Below are positions 20,891 through 29,893 of a stretch of DNA of 64,000 nt, one piece after another. This DNA comes from Thermohalobaculum sp963721105 (GTDB taxonomy: Bacteria > Pseudomonadota > Alphaproteobacteria > Rhodobacterales > Rhodobacteraceae). Numbering within the stretch: position 1 is the stretch's first letter; the number at the start of each line of letters is the position of its first letter. The notes under the pieces were generated by a model. It had not been told where the DNA came from. It worked only from the letters and a program-made list of their open reading frames with translations, and did no database searches. The DNA lies in the NCBI GenBank assembly GCA_963721105.1, contig CAVRHY010000011.1, positions 744,001-808,000 of the forward strand, read 5' to 3'. A program made the translations under genes and the position numbers.

Positions 20891-21196
20891 TCAGGTCCAG
20901 TGCGGCAGCTCGCCGCCCGGCAGGGCGGCACGGGCGCGAAGCGGGCGGTCAGGCGAGACGCCGGCATCCTGCGCGAAGGCCATCAGCGTCGCCTCGTCGG
21001 AGAGCAGGAAGTCCAGCACGAAGCCCAGGAACTCGGGGTCGCCGGCGCGACTGCGCAGCTCGTCCGGGCTGGCGCCGGCGGCGTCGAGGAAGCGGCCGGC
21101 GAGCTCTTGCTGGCCGGCAATCCAGCCCAGCGCCGCGAGGCCGGTCAGCTCGGCAGCCTCGCGCGGCAGCGGGATCGAACGACTGTCGGTATTCAG
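20891..21196 (-). CDS. DUF3572 family protein, apparent CTG start
   Basis: About 101 residues match DUF3572: AAELTGLAALGWIAGQQELAGRFLDAAG, then PDELRSRAGDPEFLGFVLDFLLSDEATLMAFAQDAGVSPD and a closing RARAALPGGELPHW. The family is a small all-helical alphaproteobacterial protein of unknown function. No ATG, GTG or TTG is in frame before the conserved region. An in-frame stop lies just upstream, and the first usable codon is CTG at 21196, nine bases after GGGAG. The ATG next to that site is in another frame. Either CTG is used or a base error hides an ATG start. The stop sits two bases before the HAD gene. Confidence 0.7.
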   Translation of the reverse strand: MNTDSRSIPLPREAAELTGLAALGWIAGQQELAGRFLDAAGASPDELRSRAGDPEFLGFVLDFLLSDEATLMAFAQDAGVSPDRPLRARAALPGGELPHWT

Positions 21197-21451
21197 GACT
21201 CATCTCCCGTCGCTGGGCGTCGCCGGATGGGGCGCAAACACCTTCCCTTAACCCTTCTCACGAAAACTCGCGGTGTCAAAACAACACGTGAGCATCGGGC
21301 GCCCGCCGCGTCGGGATACCGCCGCCATTCCGGCGGGTTGTCGGGTGCCGCAGACAGGGGGCCGATTGTCTGGCATTGCGATTCCCTCGCCTATCATGCG
21401 CCTGTCCGTCAGCCGCGTTCCCGCACCCCGCAGCCGGCGGGGGAGGGCCTG

Positions 21452-22847
21452 ATGCCCGGTCGGGTCCTGGTCGTCGAGGACAGCGCGGTGAACCGCAAGC
21501 TGATCCGGCTGCGGCTGTCCGCTGCCTATTACGACGTGATCGAGGCGAAGGACGGCGAGGCGGCGCTCGAGCTGGCGAATACCGAGCACCCCGATCTGGT
21601 GCTGCTGGACGTGATGATGCCGGGCATCGATGGCTACGAGGTCTGCCGCCGGCTCAAGAACGACAGCGCGACGGCGTACATCCCGGTCGTCATGCTCACC
21701 GCGCTGGACGGTCGCGAGGACCGGGTGCGCGGACTCGAGATCGGCGCGGACGATTTTCTCACCAAGCCGTTCGACGACCTGGCGTTGCTCAGCCGCGTCG
21801 CCTCGCTGACGCGCATGAAGATGATGGTCGACGAGCTCGCGCTGCGCGGCGAGACGGCGGGCGGCATCGGCCTCTCGCCGATCGGAGAGGTCGCCGGCAC
21901 GATGATCTTCCCCGACAGCCGTGTGCTGATCGTCAGCGACGGTCGCGAGGGCGACGAGCGGGAGGCGTGCCGGGCGGCTGGGCGAGGCGTTGACGCGCGC
22001 GATCGGCTGCATGGTCGAGAGCCGCACGCCACAGGGCGACGCCAGGGCGCTGATCGGCGGCACGCCCTTCGACGCCGTGCTGTTCGACAGCGAGCTGGCC
22101 GGCGCCGATCCGCTGCGATTGGGCTCGCTGGTGCGCGCGCGGCCCGAGACCCGGCAGGCGGCGACCCTGCTGGTCGTCCCGCGGGGCGATGCAGACCTTG
22201 CCGCCAAGGCGCTGGAGATCGGCTTCAACGACTACATTTCCAGCCCCGTAGACCCGGTCGAGCTGGTCGCCAGGGTGCGGCTGCAGTTGCGGCGCAAGCG
22301 CTATTCGGACCGGCTGCGCGAGACGGTGCGGACCAGCATGGTGCATGCCGTCACCGATCCGCTGACCGGCCTCTACAACCGGCGCTATGCCAACGCGCAC
22401 CTGGACGCCATCCTCGACCGCAGCCGCCAGCGGGGCGACGAACTGACGATCATGATGCTGGATCTCGACCGGTTCAAGTCGATCAACGACCGCTACGGTC
22501 ATGCCGCGGGGGACATGGTGTTGCGCGAGTTCTCGAGGCGGCTGCAGGCAAATGTCCGCGGCGTCGACCTGGTGGCGCGGATGGGCGGCGAGGAGTTCAT
22601 GGTCATCATGCCGGAGGCTGGCCCGCATTCGGCGGCCGAGATCGCCGAGCGCATCAGGTCGGCCACGGCCGAGCCGCCCTTCGCGGTCGGCGAGAAGGGC
22701 GAGACCCGGCCGGTCACCGTCTCGATCGGCTATGCCGTCCTGAGGCAGCGCGAGAGCGTGCTGGAGCTGATCAAGCGTGCGGACGAGGCGCTGTACGCCT
22801 CCAAGAACGCCGGACGAAACAGGGTGACGCTGGGCGACGCCGCCTGA
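21452..22847 (+). CDS. pleD: PleD-type response regulator, REC-REC-GGDEF diguanylate cyclase (frameshifted near 21965)
   Basis: PleD makes cyclic di-GMP when phosphorylated. Domain order is clear across two frames. REC1 starts PGRVLVVEDSAVNRKLI, with the phospho-Asp in LVLLDVMMPGIDG and Lys in LTKPFDD. A degenerate REC2 follows, with AVLFDSELAG and NDYISSPVD. The GGDEF domain has TDPLTGLYNRRY and an active site reading GGEEF. The inhibitory site RxxD (RGVD) stands five residues before it, so product feedback should be intact. Removing one base between about 21955 and 21985 restores a 464-residue protein. GGGAGGG precedes the ATG. The break is probably a sequence error. Confidence 0.88.
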
Positions 22848-22856
22848 CGTCCGCGG

Positions 22857-23726
22857 TCAGGGAAGGCGGGGTTGCGGCCCGGGCACGGGAATGACTCCTG
22901 CCCGCTGACGCGTGGAGAGCGTCGCCACCTCGGCGCCGTCGCGCGCCGGCACGATCCGGTAGGCGGCCTCGACCAGGCACTCGACGGCGAAGGCGATGAA
23001 GCCGAAGGCGAGAAGGCCCAGCAGCAGCCGACCGAACACCGCCTTGCGGACGGCGGCGAACGCCTCGGCGATGCCGCCGGCGTGCGACGGGTCGAGCGTC
23101 CAGCCCGCCCAGACGAGGAAGCAGCCGAGAATGACGATCACGACGCCATAGGCCGTCCAGCCGAACTTGCAGACAGGGGCCAGCCGCTCGACGACAGGGG
23201 TGTCGCGCAGGCGCTCCTTGTACTTCTCGGCGAATGCCTTGTAGCCGTACCAGATGCCGGCCGCGATGAACCCCAGGCCGATGGCGACGACGATCCAGCC
23301 GCCGGCGGGGAGGCCCAGCACCCAGGCGGTCCAGCGCTCGCGGCTGTCGCCGTCGCCGCTGCTGTAGCCCGTGTAGGCCAGATGCGCGACGAAAATGCCG
23401 ATCAGGGCGTAGAGCAGCCCCGTTGCGGCGAAGTCGAGCCGGGCGAAGATGCCCTTCGCGTCGCTTCCGCGGCAGTCGAGGTCCATCGACGCCGCCAGCA
23501 TCCCCCAGGCGGCGAAGCCGAAGGCGCCACCGGAGATCACCCAGAGCAGGGGCGTGCCGAACTCCTGGCGCGTCAGGCCTTCGAGCGCCTCCTCGGCGCC
23601 CTCCGCATAGCCGCCGAGCCAGGCGGCGCGCAGCGCCAGATAGCCGATCAGGCCGTAGACGAGCGCGCGGGCCAGGTACCCGGCCCGCATCGCGGGCACG
23701 ACCCAGGCCGGTGCAGGATATGTCAT
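22857..23726 (-). CDS. DUF1206 membrane protein, copy 1
   Basis: This 289-residue protein has six predicted helices arranged as three two-helix repeats, the DUF1206 layout. Repeats begin near APAWVVPAMRAGYLARALVYGLIGYLAL, DFAATGLLYALIGIFVAHL and FGWTAYGVVIVILGCFLVWAG; each has the Arg/Gly-rich R-x-G-Y-x-A/x-R-G-x-V motif or a remnant of it. Function is unknown. The last coding section (VECLVEAAYRIVPARDGAEV) is nearly the same as in the neighbouring copy, showing a tandem duplication. Its start is 112 bp after the stop of copy 2 on the same strand. Confidence 0.88.
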   Translation of the reverse strand: MTYPAPAWVVPAMRAGYLARALVYGLIGYLALRAAWLGGYAEGAEEALEGLTRQEFGTPLLWVISGGAFGFAAWGMLAASMDLDCRGSDAKGIFARLDFAATGLLYALIGIFVAHLAYTGYSSGDGDSRERWTAWVLGLPAGGWIVVAIGLGFIAAGIWYGYKAFAEKYKERLRDTPVVERLAPVCKFGWTAYGVVIVILGCFLVWAGWTLDPSHAGGIAEAFAAVRKAVFGRLLLGLLAFGFIAFAVECLVEAAYRIVPARDGAEVATLSTRQRAGVIPVPGPQPRLP

Positions 23727-23838
23727 CGACCCCTCCCGTAGGCTGCGTCACAGGACAAGCGTCGGGCGTTCCGGTTTCGCCCCGCCCCGCGTCGCCCGCA
23801 GGAAGATGTGGCGACTGGCGCGCTCGGCAAGGTCGGTG

Positions 23839-24699
23839 TCAGCTTCGCGCCCGCTGCCGGGCCGCGCCCATACGGGCTCGGGTGGCCAGGGTGGTAACGT
23901 CGGCACCGGCGCGCGCCGGAACGACCCGATAGACGGCCTCGATGAAGTTCTCGATGGCGAAGCCGATCACGCCGAGGCCGAGCACGCCCAGCAGCACTCG
24001 CCCGAATGCCGCCTGACGGACGGTCGCGAAGGCCTGGTCCAGGCCGCCCGCCTCGGACGGGTCCGAGGTCCATCCGGCCCAGAGCAGGAAGCCGCCGATC
24101 ATGGCAATGACGAGACCATAGGCGACGAAGCCGAGCTTGCAGAGCGGGTCGAGGCGTTCCACGGTCTCGGTCCAGCGCAAGTGCTCCTTGTACTTCTCGG
24201 CGACGCCCTTGTAGGCGTAGTAGATGCCGGCGCCGATGACCACGAGGCCGATGGCCATGACGATCCAGCGGCCGAAGGGTTGAGAGAGCAGCCAGGCGGT
24301 CCAGTCCTCCTGGCTCTGGCTGTCGTCGGTGCCGCCGCCGCTGCCCATCACGAGCTGTATGACGTAGATGCCCAGTGCTGCGTGGATCACGGCGGTCGCC
24401 AGCATCCCGAGGCGCGCGACGATGCCCTTTGCCTCCGTTCCGTGGCGCTCGAGGTCCATCCAGGCGGCGATCACCCGCCAGGCGGCGTAGCAGAAGAAGC
24501 CGATGCCGATGACCCAGAGCAGCGCCATGCCCCATGTCTTGCCGGTCAGGCTGGACAGCGCGCCCTTGGTGCCTTCGGCCTGTCCGCCATGCCAGGCAGC
24601 AAGCATCGCCAGCGCGCCGACCAGAATGTAGACAATGCCGCGCGCGGTGTAGCCGGCGCGCATGACGGGCACGACCCAGGCAGGGGCACGATCGGGCAT
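23839..24699 (-). CDS. DUF1206 membrane protein, copy 2 (tandem paralogue)
   Basis: The 286 residues have the same three-repeat, six-helix layout as copy 1: APAWVVPVMRAGYTARGIVYILVGALAM, then GMLATAVIHAALGIYVIQLV and LGFVAYGLVIAMIGGFLLWAG. Shared segments such as KYKEHLRWTETVERLDPLCK and IENFIEAVYRVVPARAGADV align with copy 1 throughout, so the two arose by duplication and have since diverged over most positions. It is the upstream gene of the pair, so the shared promoter probably lies in the 550-bp gap above 24700. Function is unknown. Confidence 0.88.
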   Translation of the reverse strand: MPDRAPAWVVPVMRAGYTARGIVYILVGALAMLAAWHGGQAEGTKGALSSLTGKTWGMALLWVIGIGFFCYAAWRVIAAWMDLERHGTEAKGIVARLGMLATAVIHAALGIYVIQLVMGSGGGTDDSQSQEDWTAWLLSQPFGRWIVMAIGLVVIGAGIYYAYKGVAEKYKEHLRWTETVERLDPLCKLGFVAYGLVIAMIGGFLLWAGWTSDPSEAGGLDQAFATVRQAAFGRVLLGVLGLGVIGFAIENFIEAVYRVVPARAGADVTTLATRARMGAARQRARS

Positions 24700-25249
24700 C
24701 CGGTTTCTCCCGGTCAGAAATCAGGGAACGCGGGTGGCGCGCAGCACGAACGCGCTGACACCGGGAATGACGCACGAGGGAGTGCTGCGGTTCCGACGGG
24801 AAACGCGGCTGGCGCTGAGAGAGCGCCGTTAGGACCGGGCCACTGAGCTTGCCGGGGATCGGGGTTCACGCGCGCTGCAATGATCAAACATACGAAAATA
24901 TTGGTAGATTCGAACCCGCCGGCATAAGGGCGGCTTTCCTGGGCACGGGTTGGGGATCGGGTCCCGGTGGCGCGGGTGGACCGGGCGAGCAGGGGCGCGA
25001 AGTCATGTCGTCCTGCTTCAATGAACGTCGGCGGTGGTCGCCGGGATTCTCCCTGCTTCGCGCGACGGCCGCTGTTAGGTGAGCGCGCCGTCGCTTTCTC
25101 GGGCATGCCGAGCGTCGCCAAGGAGATTGCCGAATTCGTGGCCGAACGGATCGGCCTTCGTGCGCGAGCCGGATGATGCACGCCCGACGCCAGAACGGTG
25201 GCGCACCCTAACCGGCTGCGCCGCCCGATCTGTCATCAGCGAGAGAAAT
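24700..25249. other. Intergenic gap with an AT-rich patch
   Basis: No gene was recognised. A patch at 24880-24912 is far richer in A/T than its surroundings. It runs into a TTCGAACC segment that recalls a tRNA T-loop on the reverse strand, but no stem pairs around it. The patch may be the promoter of the DUF1206 pair or an attachment-site scar, as it lies on the 3' side of tRNA-Gly. Open frames here look like noise. Confidence 0.4.
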
Positions 25250-25324
25250 TGGAGCGGGCGATGAGATTCGAACTCACGACCCTTACCTTGGCAAGGTAAT
25301 GCTCTACCCCTGAGCTACGCCCGC
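25250..25324 (-). tRNA. tRNA-Gly (anticodon GCC)
   Basis: A full cloverleaf is readable on the reverse strand. The acceptor stem GCGGGCG pairs with CGCCCGC. The D arm is GCTC-AGGGGTA-GAGC. The anticodon arm is TTACC-TTGCCAA-GGTAA with anticodon GCC. The T loop is TTCGAAT, and the CCA end is encoded. The 75-nt length including CCA is normal. It borders an accessory island on its 5' side. Confidence 0.97.
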
Positions 25325-25342
25325 GTCCGTGGGGTGGGCGGT

Positions 25343-25370
25343 GTATTGCAGATTCTCCGCCGCCCTGCAA
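25343..25370 (-). promoter_or_regulatory. Candidate sigma70-type promoter of tRNA-Gly
   Basis: On the tRNA strand TTGCAG (25365-25370) and CAATAC (25343-25348) are 16 bp apart. The -10 box is about 19 bp from the first tRNA base, which suits a short-leader tRNA transcript. The match is moderate and unsupported by other evidence. Confidence 0.35.
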
Positions 25371-25581
25371 GTGCTCCGTTGCTGTCGCCAATCGGTTCGT
25401 AAGATATTGAGGGAAGGGAAAAATTCGCCACGCGCCCGGTTTCCCGTTCGTGCTGGCTGTCTGCCGGCTGGCGTCGCGAGCAGGGCCCTCCGGCGATCGT
25501 GCGACGGTTCGGCTTTTCGCGCGCCCGACGTGATCGAGGTGCGCGAGCGGGTCGGCGCGGACGGACAGCTTCCCGTAGGCG

Positions 25582-25890
25582 ATCCGCGCCGATCAAGGCA
25601 GCGAGTTCGTGTCGCGCGACCTCGATTTCCGGGCCTGCAGGCGAACCGTCACACTCGACTTCTCCCGGCCTGGGAAGCCCACGGACAATGCCTTCATCGA
25701 GAGCCTGAAGGGCAAGTTCAGGGCGGAGTGCATGAACGTCCGTCGCCATTGTCGCTCGGGCCAATGGCGCTCCCAATGGTGACCCCGACAGCCTCGACGA
25801 CGCCGTCCGGAAATGCGAGGCTTGCCCTGGAGACGAAAATGAGGTTCGCCCGACCGGCGCGATCGGCAACACCCCCCCGACGAGCTCACG
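25582..25890 (+). pseudogene. IS3-family transposase (rve integrase core) remnant
   Basis: Frame 1 from 25582 reads RADQGSEFVSRDLDFRACR, then TLDFSRPGKPTDNAFIES and LKGKFRAECMN. This is the second catalytic Asp region and the DNAFIES-x-x-G-K-F-R-x-E-C block of IS3-type OrfB, including the DDE Glu. The frame stops at 25780. A later piece in another frame (EVRPTGAIGNTPP, from 25841) matches the family C-terminus, usually EVRPHSAIGN. The N-terminal two thirds, including the first Asp, and both terminal repeats are missing. It is a dead fragment marking past mobile DNA activity beside tRNA-Gly. Confidence 0.8.
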
Positions 25891-26166
25891 GATCGGTCAG
25901 CGGCTCATGCCCCGCGCCGACCGAGGAACGCTGGAAAATGCCCGGCCGGGTGGCCCAACGACGGGCAGCAACCCACTGCTTGGTTTGCCCGCGTAACAGG
26001 GGACGAGCGACGGGGGGCACGCCATATGAGCGACGGCACAACGGGGGCGGGATAAAGGCCGAGAGGGCCTGACGAGATCACGGACGACCTCTTAACAGAT
26101 AGTGTCAATTTCTTTACACAATTTCCTCATAGTGAACAATTCGGGATGGGGCGGTAACTGCGGATC

Positions 26167-27888
26167 GTGGAGAAGGCGAAGGAAGTGTCGAGTGGCGCAT
26201 ACGGCGCGGTGTCGTCCGGCCACCCGACGGCTGCGGAGATCGCCCGTGACGTGCTCGAGGCGGGGGGGAACGCCGTCGACGCCGGTGTTGCCGCCTCGAT
26301 CGCGCTCACGGTCCTCAAGTCCGAGCAGGTGCAGCTCGGGGGCGTGGCCGTCATGCTGATCTACGCTGCGGCCGAGGATCGGACTCATGTCGTGGAGGGG
26401 GCGGGACGCTGGCCAGCGGCGACCGATCCGTGCGTTTTCGAGACCAGGTATCGGGGGCGCGTGCCGCGGGGGATTCTCCGCTCGGTCGTGCCGGCCGCGC
26501 CGGACGCCTGGATCGCTGCCCTGTCGCGCTTCGGAACCAAGCGCTTCGCAGAGCTGGCCGAGCCGGCGCGTCGGCTCGCTGAAGTCGGCTTTCCGGCGCA
26601 CGCGGACCTCGCCGCCTGTTCAGCGCAGTTCGCACGGGCCTTCTCTCGATACCCCGAGAACGCCGGGATCTGGCTGTCGAACGGGGAGCCGATCCGGGAA
26701 GGCGCCGCCTTCCGCCAGCCAGGGCTCGCTCGTGCGCTGGATACCTTGATCGAAGCGGATCGGGCGGGCTGCGCGGCAGGCGGGCGGGAGGCGGGGCTGC
26801 AGGCGGTGCGGTCCGAATTTTACCGGGGGAGCCTTGCGCGACGGATGATCGACCACGTCAGCTCCGAGGGGGGCTGGCTGTCTCTCGAAGATCTGGCGGC
26901 CCACGTGACGCCCGTCGTCGAGGCAACGCGTGCGCGGCTTTCGTGTGGAGAGCTGTATCTCTGCGGCCCGTGGAGCCAGGGACCGGCTCTCGCCCAGGCG
27001 CTCCAGATCGTCGGGTATGCCGTCGCCGACGGGCGCGCCGGGAGCGAAGCCGATTTTCTGCATACGCTCCTGGAGGCGATGAAGCTGGCATTGGCGGACC
27101 GGGAGGCGTTCTACGGCGATCCCGATTTCGTCGACTGCAACGTCGATGCCCTCCTGTCGCCGGAGCACGCCCGGGAGCGGGCCCGCCTGATCGATCCGGA
27201 ACGGGCGATGCCAGGGCTGCCGGAGGCCGCGGAGCCGCCAGTGGCAATCAGTCGGCCGCCGTCACATCGCTTTTCCACTCCCGACACCTCCTACGCCCTT
27301 GTCTGCGACCGACACGGCAATCTTTTCGCCTGCACGCCGAGCGATGCATCGCACGAAGCGCCTGCCGTCCCGGGCCTTGGCTTCGTCATCTCGACCCGGG
27401 GCGGGCAGAGCCACGCCGCGCACGAGCATCCTGCCTGCGTCGCCCCGGGAAAGCGTCCACGGGTCACTGCCTGTCCCTTCGCCTTCCGTTCCGCGGCCGG
27501 CGACTGGATCATCGGCGGGGGGCCGGGCGCCGACCTGCAGCTGCAGGCGGCCGTCCAGGTTCTGGCTCGGCATCTGTTCCGGGGCGAAACCCTTGAGCGG
27601 GCGCTCGCGGCGCCTCGGGTCTTCACGCAAAGCGTGCCGGGATCGAACGACCCGCACTACTGCTTTCCGGGCCAGATCCTGGTCGAGGAGGAGGCGGAGC
27701 AGGCCATCGTGGATGAGCTGTCCTGCAGAGGGCACAACGCCGTGCGGGGGCCGACGCAGGGCATCGCGCGACCGTCGCTCGGCCTTGTCGACACCCGGCG
27801 CGGCCGGTCGCCACAGGCATACGGCGATCCGAGGCGGCCGGGGGGCACCTTCGCCGGGCGCCTTTCGGGCCGGAGCGCCGCGCAGTGA
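26167..27888 (+). CDS. Gamma-glutamyltransferase-family Ntn hydrolase, apparently cytoplasmic
   Basis: The 573 residues follow the GGT fold. The large-subunit start GAVSSGHPTAAEIARDVLEAGGNAVDAGVAASIAL matches the family, as do EGAGRWPAA and the linker SPEHARERARLI. The processing site and nucleophile appear as the Thr in PDTSYALVCDRHGNLF; most GGTs have TTH there, so His is Tyr. GGGPGADLQLQAAVQVL replaces the usual G-x-P-G-G-x-x-I block. There is no signal peptide, unlike typical periplasmic GGTs. The likely start is the GTG at 26167. The next gene overlaps its stop as GTGA. It could cleave or transfer gamma-glutamyl groups, or act as a general amidohydrolase, in the product pathway of this cluster. 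Confidence 0.8.
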   Translation: MEKAKEVSSGAYGAVSSGHPTAAEIARDVLEAGGNAVDAGVAASIALTVLKSEQVQLGGVAVMLIYAAAEDRTHVVEGAGRWPAATDPCVFETRYRGRVPRGILRSVVPAAPDAWIAALSRFGTKRFAELAEPARRLAEVGFPAHADLAACSAQFARAFSRYPENAGIWLSNGEPIREGAAFRQPGLARALDTLIEADRAGCAAGGREAGLQAVRSEFYRGSLARRMIDHVSSEGGWLSLEDLAAHVTPVVEATRARLSCGELYLCGPWSQGPALAQALQIVGYAVADGRAGSEADFLHTLLEAMKLALADREAFYGDPDFVDCNVDALLSPEHARERARLIDPERAMPGLPEAAEPPVAISRPPSHRFSTPDTSYALVCDRHGNLFACTPSDASHEAPAVPGLGFVISTRGGQSHAAHEHPACVAPGKRPRVTACPFAFRSAAGDWIIGGGPGADLQLQAAVQVLARHLFRGETLERALAAPRVFTQSVPGSNDPHYCFPGQILVEEEAEQAIVDELSCRGHNAVRGPTQGIARPSLGLVDTRRGRSPQAYGDPRRPGGTFAGRLSGRSAAQ

Positions 27889-29069
27889 CCGTGGTCGGGA
27901 GAGTCGACGGTCTGGAAGCGAGCGTCATCGACTCGATCATCGGCATCGACGCGGCCGAATGGGACGACTGCAACCCCGGTGGCAACCCGCTTGTGGAGCA
28001 TCGGCACATCGTCATCCTCGAAGCGTCCGCCGGCTCGGCTTCGGCGTCCGGGTCCTCGCCGCATCACCTCGTCCTCCGCGATGGAAGCGGCAGGGTGGTG
28101 GGGGTCGCGCCCTGCTATCTGAAGACCGATTCCCATCACGAGCTCGGCTGGGATCTCGGCCTGCCGCTCGCCCACGCACGGGCCGTCGGGCCGTACTATC
28201 CGAAGCTGCAGGTCGAGGTGCCGCGGCTGCCTTCGCTCGGTCCGAGGCTCATGGTGCGGCGGGGCGAGGACGGCGCCCGGGTCCGGGCTGCGCTTCTCAC
28301 GGGCCTCCGCCGGGAGGCGGAGCGGCTGGAGGCGTCCTCGGTCCAGATCGCCTTCATGACCGACGAGGATCACGCCGCCGCCACCGCAGCCGGATTCGCC
28401 TGTGGCGCGGACAATACCTTCTTCTGGCGCAGCCGCGGAGAGGCCGGCTTCGATGACTTCGTCGCCGCGATGCGCGCAAAGTCGCGATACAACCTGAGGA
28501 AGGATCGGGAGAGCGTGGCCGCGCTCGGACTGGAGTTCGAGTGGCTGACGGGAAGCAGCATCGACCCCGGCCTGGTCCCGAGGTTCCTCGACTTCTACCT
28601 CGCGACCTACAAGCGCTACGGCGCCAGGCCGACGCTCGATCGCGCGTATTTCGAGTCGCTCTTCCGGGAAATGCCGGGCGCCATCGAGCTTCTGGTCGCA
28701 AAGCGGGGAGGGGAGTGGGTTGCGGGTCTGCTGAGTCTCGCCTCTCCCAGCATCGTGTGCGTCCAGCACTGGGGCCAGTCCGAAAACAATCAGCGTCTTC
28801 TTTTCGAGATGTTCTACCTGCAGATCGAGCGCAACATAGAGGTGGGCCGGCCCGAAGCGGATTTCGGCTTCAGAGGGCTGCACAAGGTCTATCGCGGGAT
28901 CGAGATGGTGCCGGCCCCCTACGCTCTCTGGTTCAGAAGCGCACCGTTCCAGGCGATCGCAGAGGGGTCCTGCGCGCGCCGCCGCCAAGCAGCAGCGACT
29001 GAGCGCACTGGCGCAAACGCGAAGCTGCCCTTCGCGGACCGCCGCGCGACGGTCGAGCTCGCGCGGTGA
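27885..29069 (+). CDS. FemAB/BioF2-like GNAT-fold transferase
   Basis: The 394 residues show the double-GNAT pattern of the Acetyltransf_6/FemAB-like group, including proteins annotated as peptidogalycan biosynthesis. An N-terminal WDDCNPGGNPLVEHRHI is followed by HLVLRDGSGRVVGVAPCYLK. In the middle, DDFVAAMRAKSRYNLRKDRE has the Arg/Lys-rich acyl-donor loop. YLATYKRYGARPTLDRAYF leads to a final GFRGLHKVYRGIEMVPAPY. Members transfer acyl or aminoacyl groups from CoA, tRNA or carrier-protein donors. Start and stop overlap both neighbours by GTGA, implying strict co-expression with the GGT-like, thioesterase and ligase genes. Donor and acceptor are unknown. Confidence 0.75.
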   Translation: MTVVGRVDGLEASVIDSIIGIDAAEWDDCNPGGNPLVEHRHIVILEASAGSASASGSSPHHLVLRDGSGRVVGVAPCYLKTDSHHELGWDLGLPLAHARAVGPYYPKLQVEVPRLPSLGPRLMVRRGEDGARVRAALLTGLRREAERLEASSVQIAFMTDEDHAAATAAGFACGADNTFFWRSRGEAGFDDFVAAMRAKSRYNLRKDRESVAALGLEFEWLTGSSIDPGLVPRFLDFYLATYKRYGARPTLDRAYFESLFREMPGAIELLVAKRGGEWVAGLLSLASPSIVCVQHWGQSENNQRLLFEMFYLQIERNIEVGRPEADFGFRGLHKVYRGIEMVPAPYALWFRSAPFQAIAEGSCARRRQAAATERTGANAKLPFADRRATVELAR

Positions 29070-29893
29070 AGAGGGTCGACCGGGTGCCACTCCTTCCGCG
29101 GACGCTGTTCCGGATTGCTAGCGCCGGGTCCGGCGGCACGATCGTCTTCTTTCCCGACTTCGGCGGGAGCGTGTTCTACGCGCGGCCGCTGGTGGCACAT
29201 CTGAGCGGGGTGGCGACCTGCATCGGGACGAAGCTCGACCGCGATCTCGTTACCCGGACCGGCGCATTCGATCTGACCGAGCTCTGCGCGCGCTTTGCTG
29301 CAGACATTCACGCAGCCGACCTGCCACGGCCGATCCATCTTGCCGGGTTCTCCTTCGCGGGCCTGCTCGCCTTCGAGACCGCACGCCAGCTCGCGGCCGG
29401 TGGCGCGGCGCCCGAGACGGTATGGCTGTTCGACAGCACAGCGTTTCACAAGATCCGCCGTCCGCTCTGGACGTATCTCTCGCCCCACGAGATCGCCTAT
29501 GCAATTAGGTTCGCGGTAAGGAACCGCCGCCGCATCCTCGGCGGGCAGCCCGCCCCGGACATTCTCCATCGCTACGGGCAGATACGGATGAACCTGTCCC
29601 GCCACCCCGAGGGACACCGTCAGATCATCCGGATGCTGTACAATGCCCTCGGCCCCTTCCGTCTGACCCCGTGGAAGGACGGCCGCGTGATCCTGATCCG
29701 GGCCGCAGACCGGAATGGTGCTCGCGGCGTGCCCGACGACCTCGGTTGGCGTCTGGTCGCTCCCGCATGCGAGGTCCGGACAGTCGAGACAGATCACCTC
29801 GGGCTCTTGCGCGATCCCGCCTGCGTGGCGGCGATCGCCGCGATGATGTCGGCGGCGTTCGCCACGGTCAGGGAAGGCAGCGATGCAATCTGA
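29066..29893 (+). CDS. Type II/NRPS-like thioesterase
   Basis: This 275-residue alpha/beta hydrolase is of the thioesterase family that acts on carrier-protein or CoA thioesters. IVFFPDFGGSVFYARPLVAHL supplies the oxyanion strand. The nucleophile Ser is in HLAGFSFAGLLAFETARQL, where the family's usual G-x-S-x-G ends in Ala. A late TDHLGLLRDP gives the catalytic His, and an Asp lies in LFDS or RAADRNG. It begins with GTG overlapping the upstream stop and ends 8 bp inside the ligase gene. It probably releases or edits the acyl group held on the ligase's carrier domain. Confidence 0.85.
   Translation: MKRVDRVPLLPRTLFRIASAGSGGTIVFFPDFGGSVFYARPLVAHLSGVATCIGTKLDRDLVTRTGAFDLTELCARFAADIHAADLPRPIHLAGFSFAGLLAFETARQLAAGGAAPETVWLFDSTAFHKIRRPLWTYLSPHEIAYAIRFAVRNRRRILGGQPAPDILHRYGQIRMNLSRHPEGHRQIIRMLYNALGPFRLTPWKDGRVILIRAADRNGARGVPDDLGWRLVAPACEVRTVETDHLGLLRDPACVAAIAAMMSAAFATVREGSDAI

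Larger units (their letters stand above)
25325..26166. other. Non-coding left flank of the island
   Basis: This 842-bp stretch between tRNA-Gly and the GGT-family gene holds only the degenerate IS3-family remnant described separately and, at its right end, an AT-rich section (26090-26150). That section includes TTTACA and probably provides the promoter of the four-gene cluster. No intact open frame with recognisable homology is present. Confidence 0.6.
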
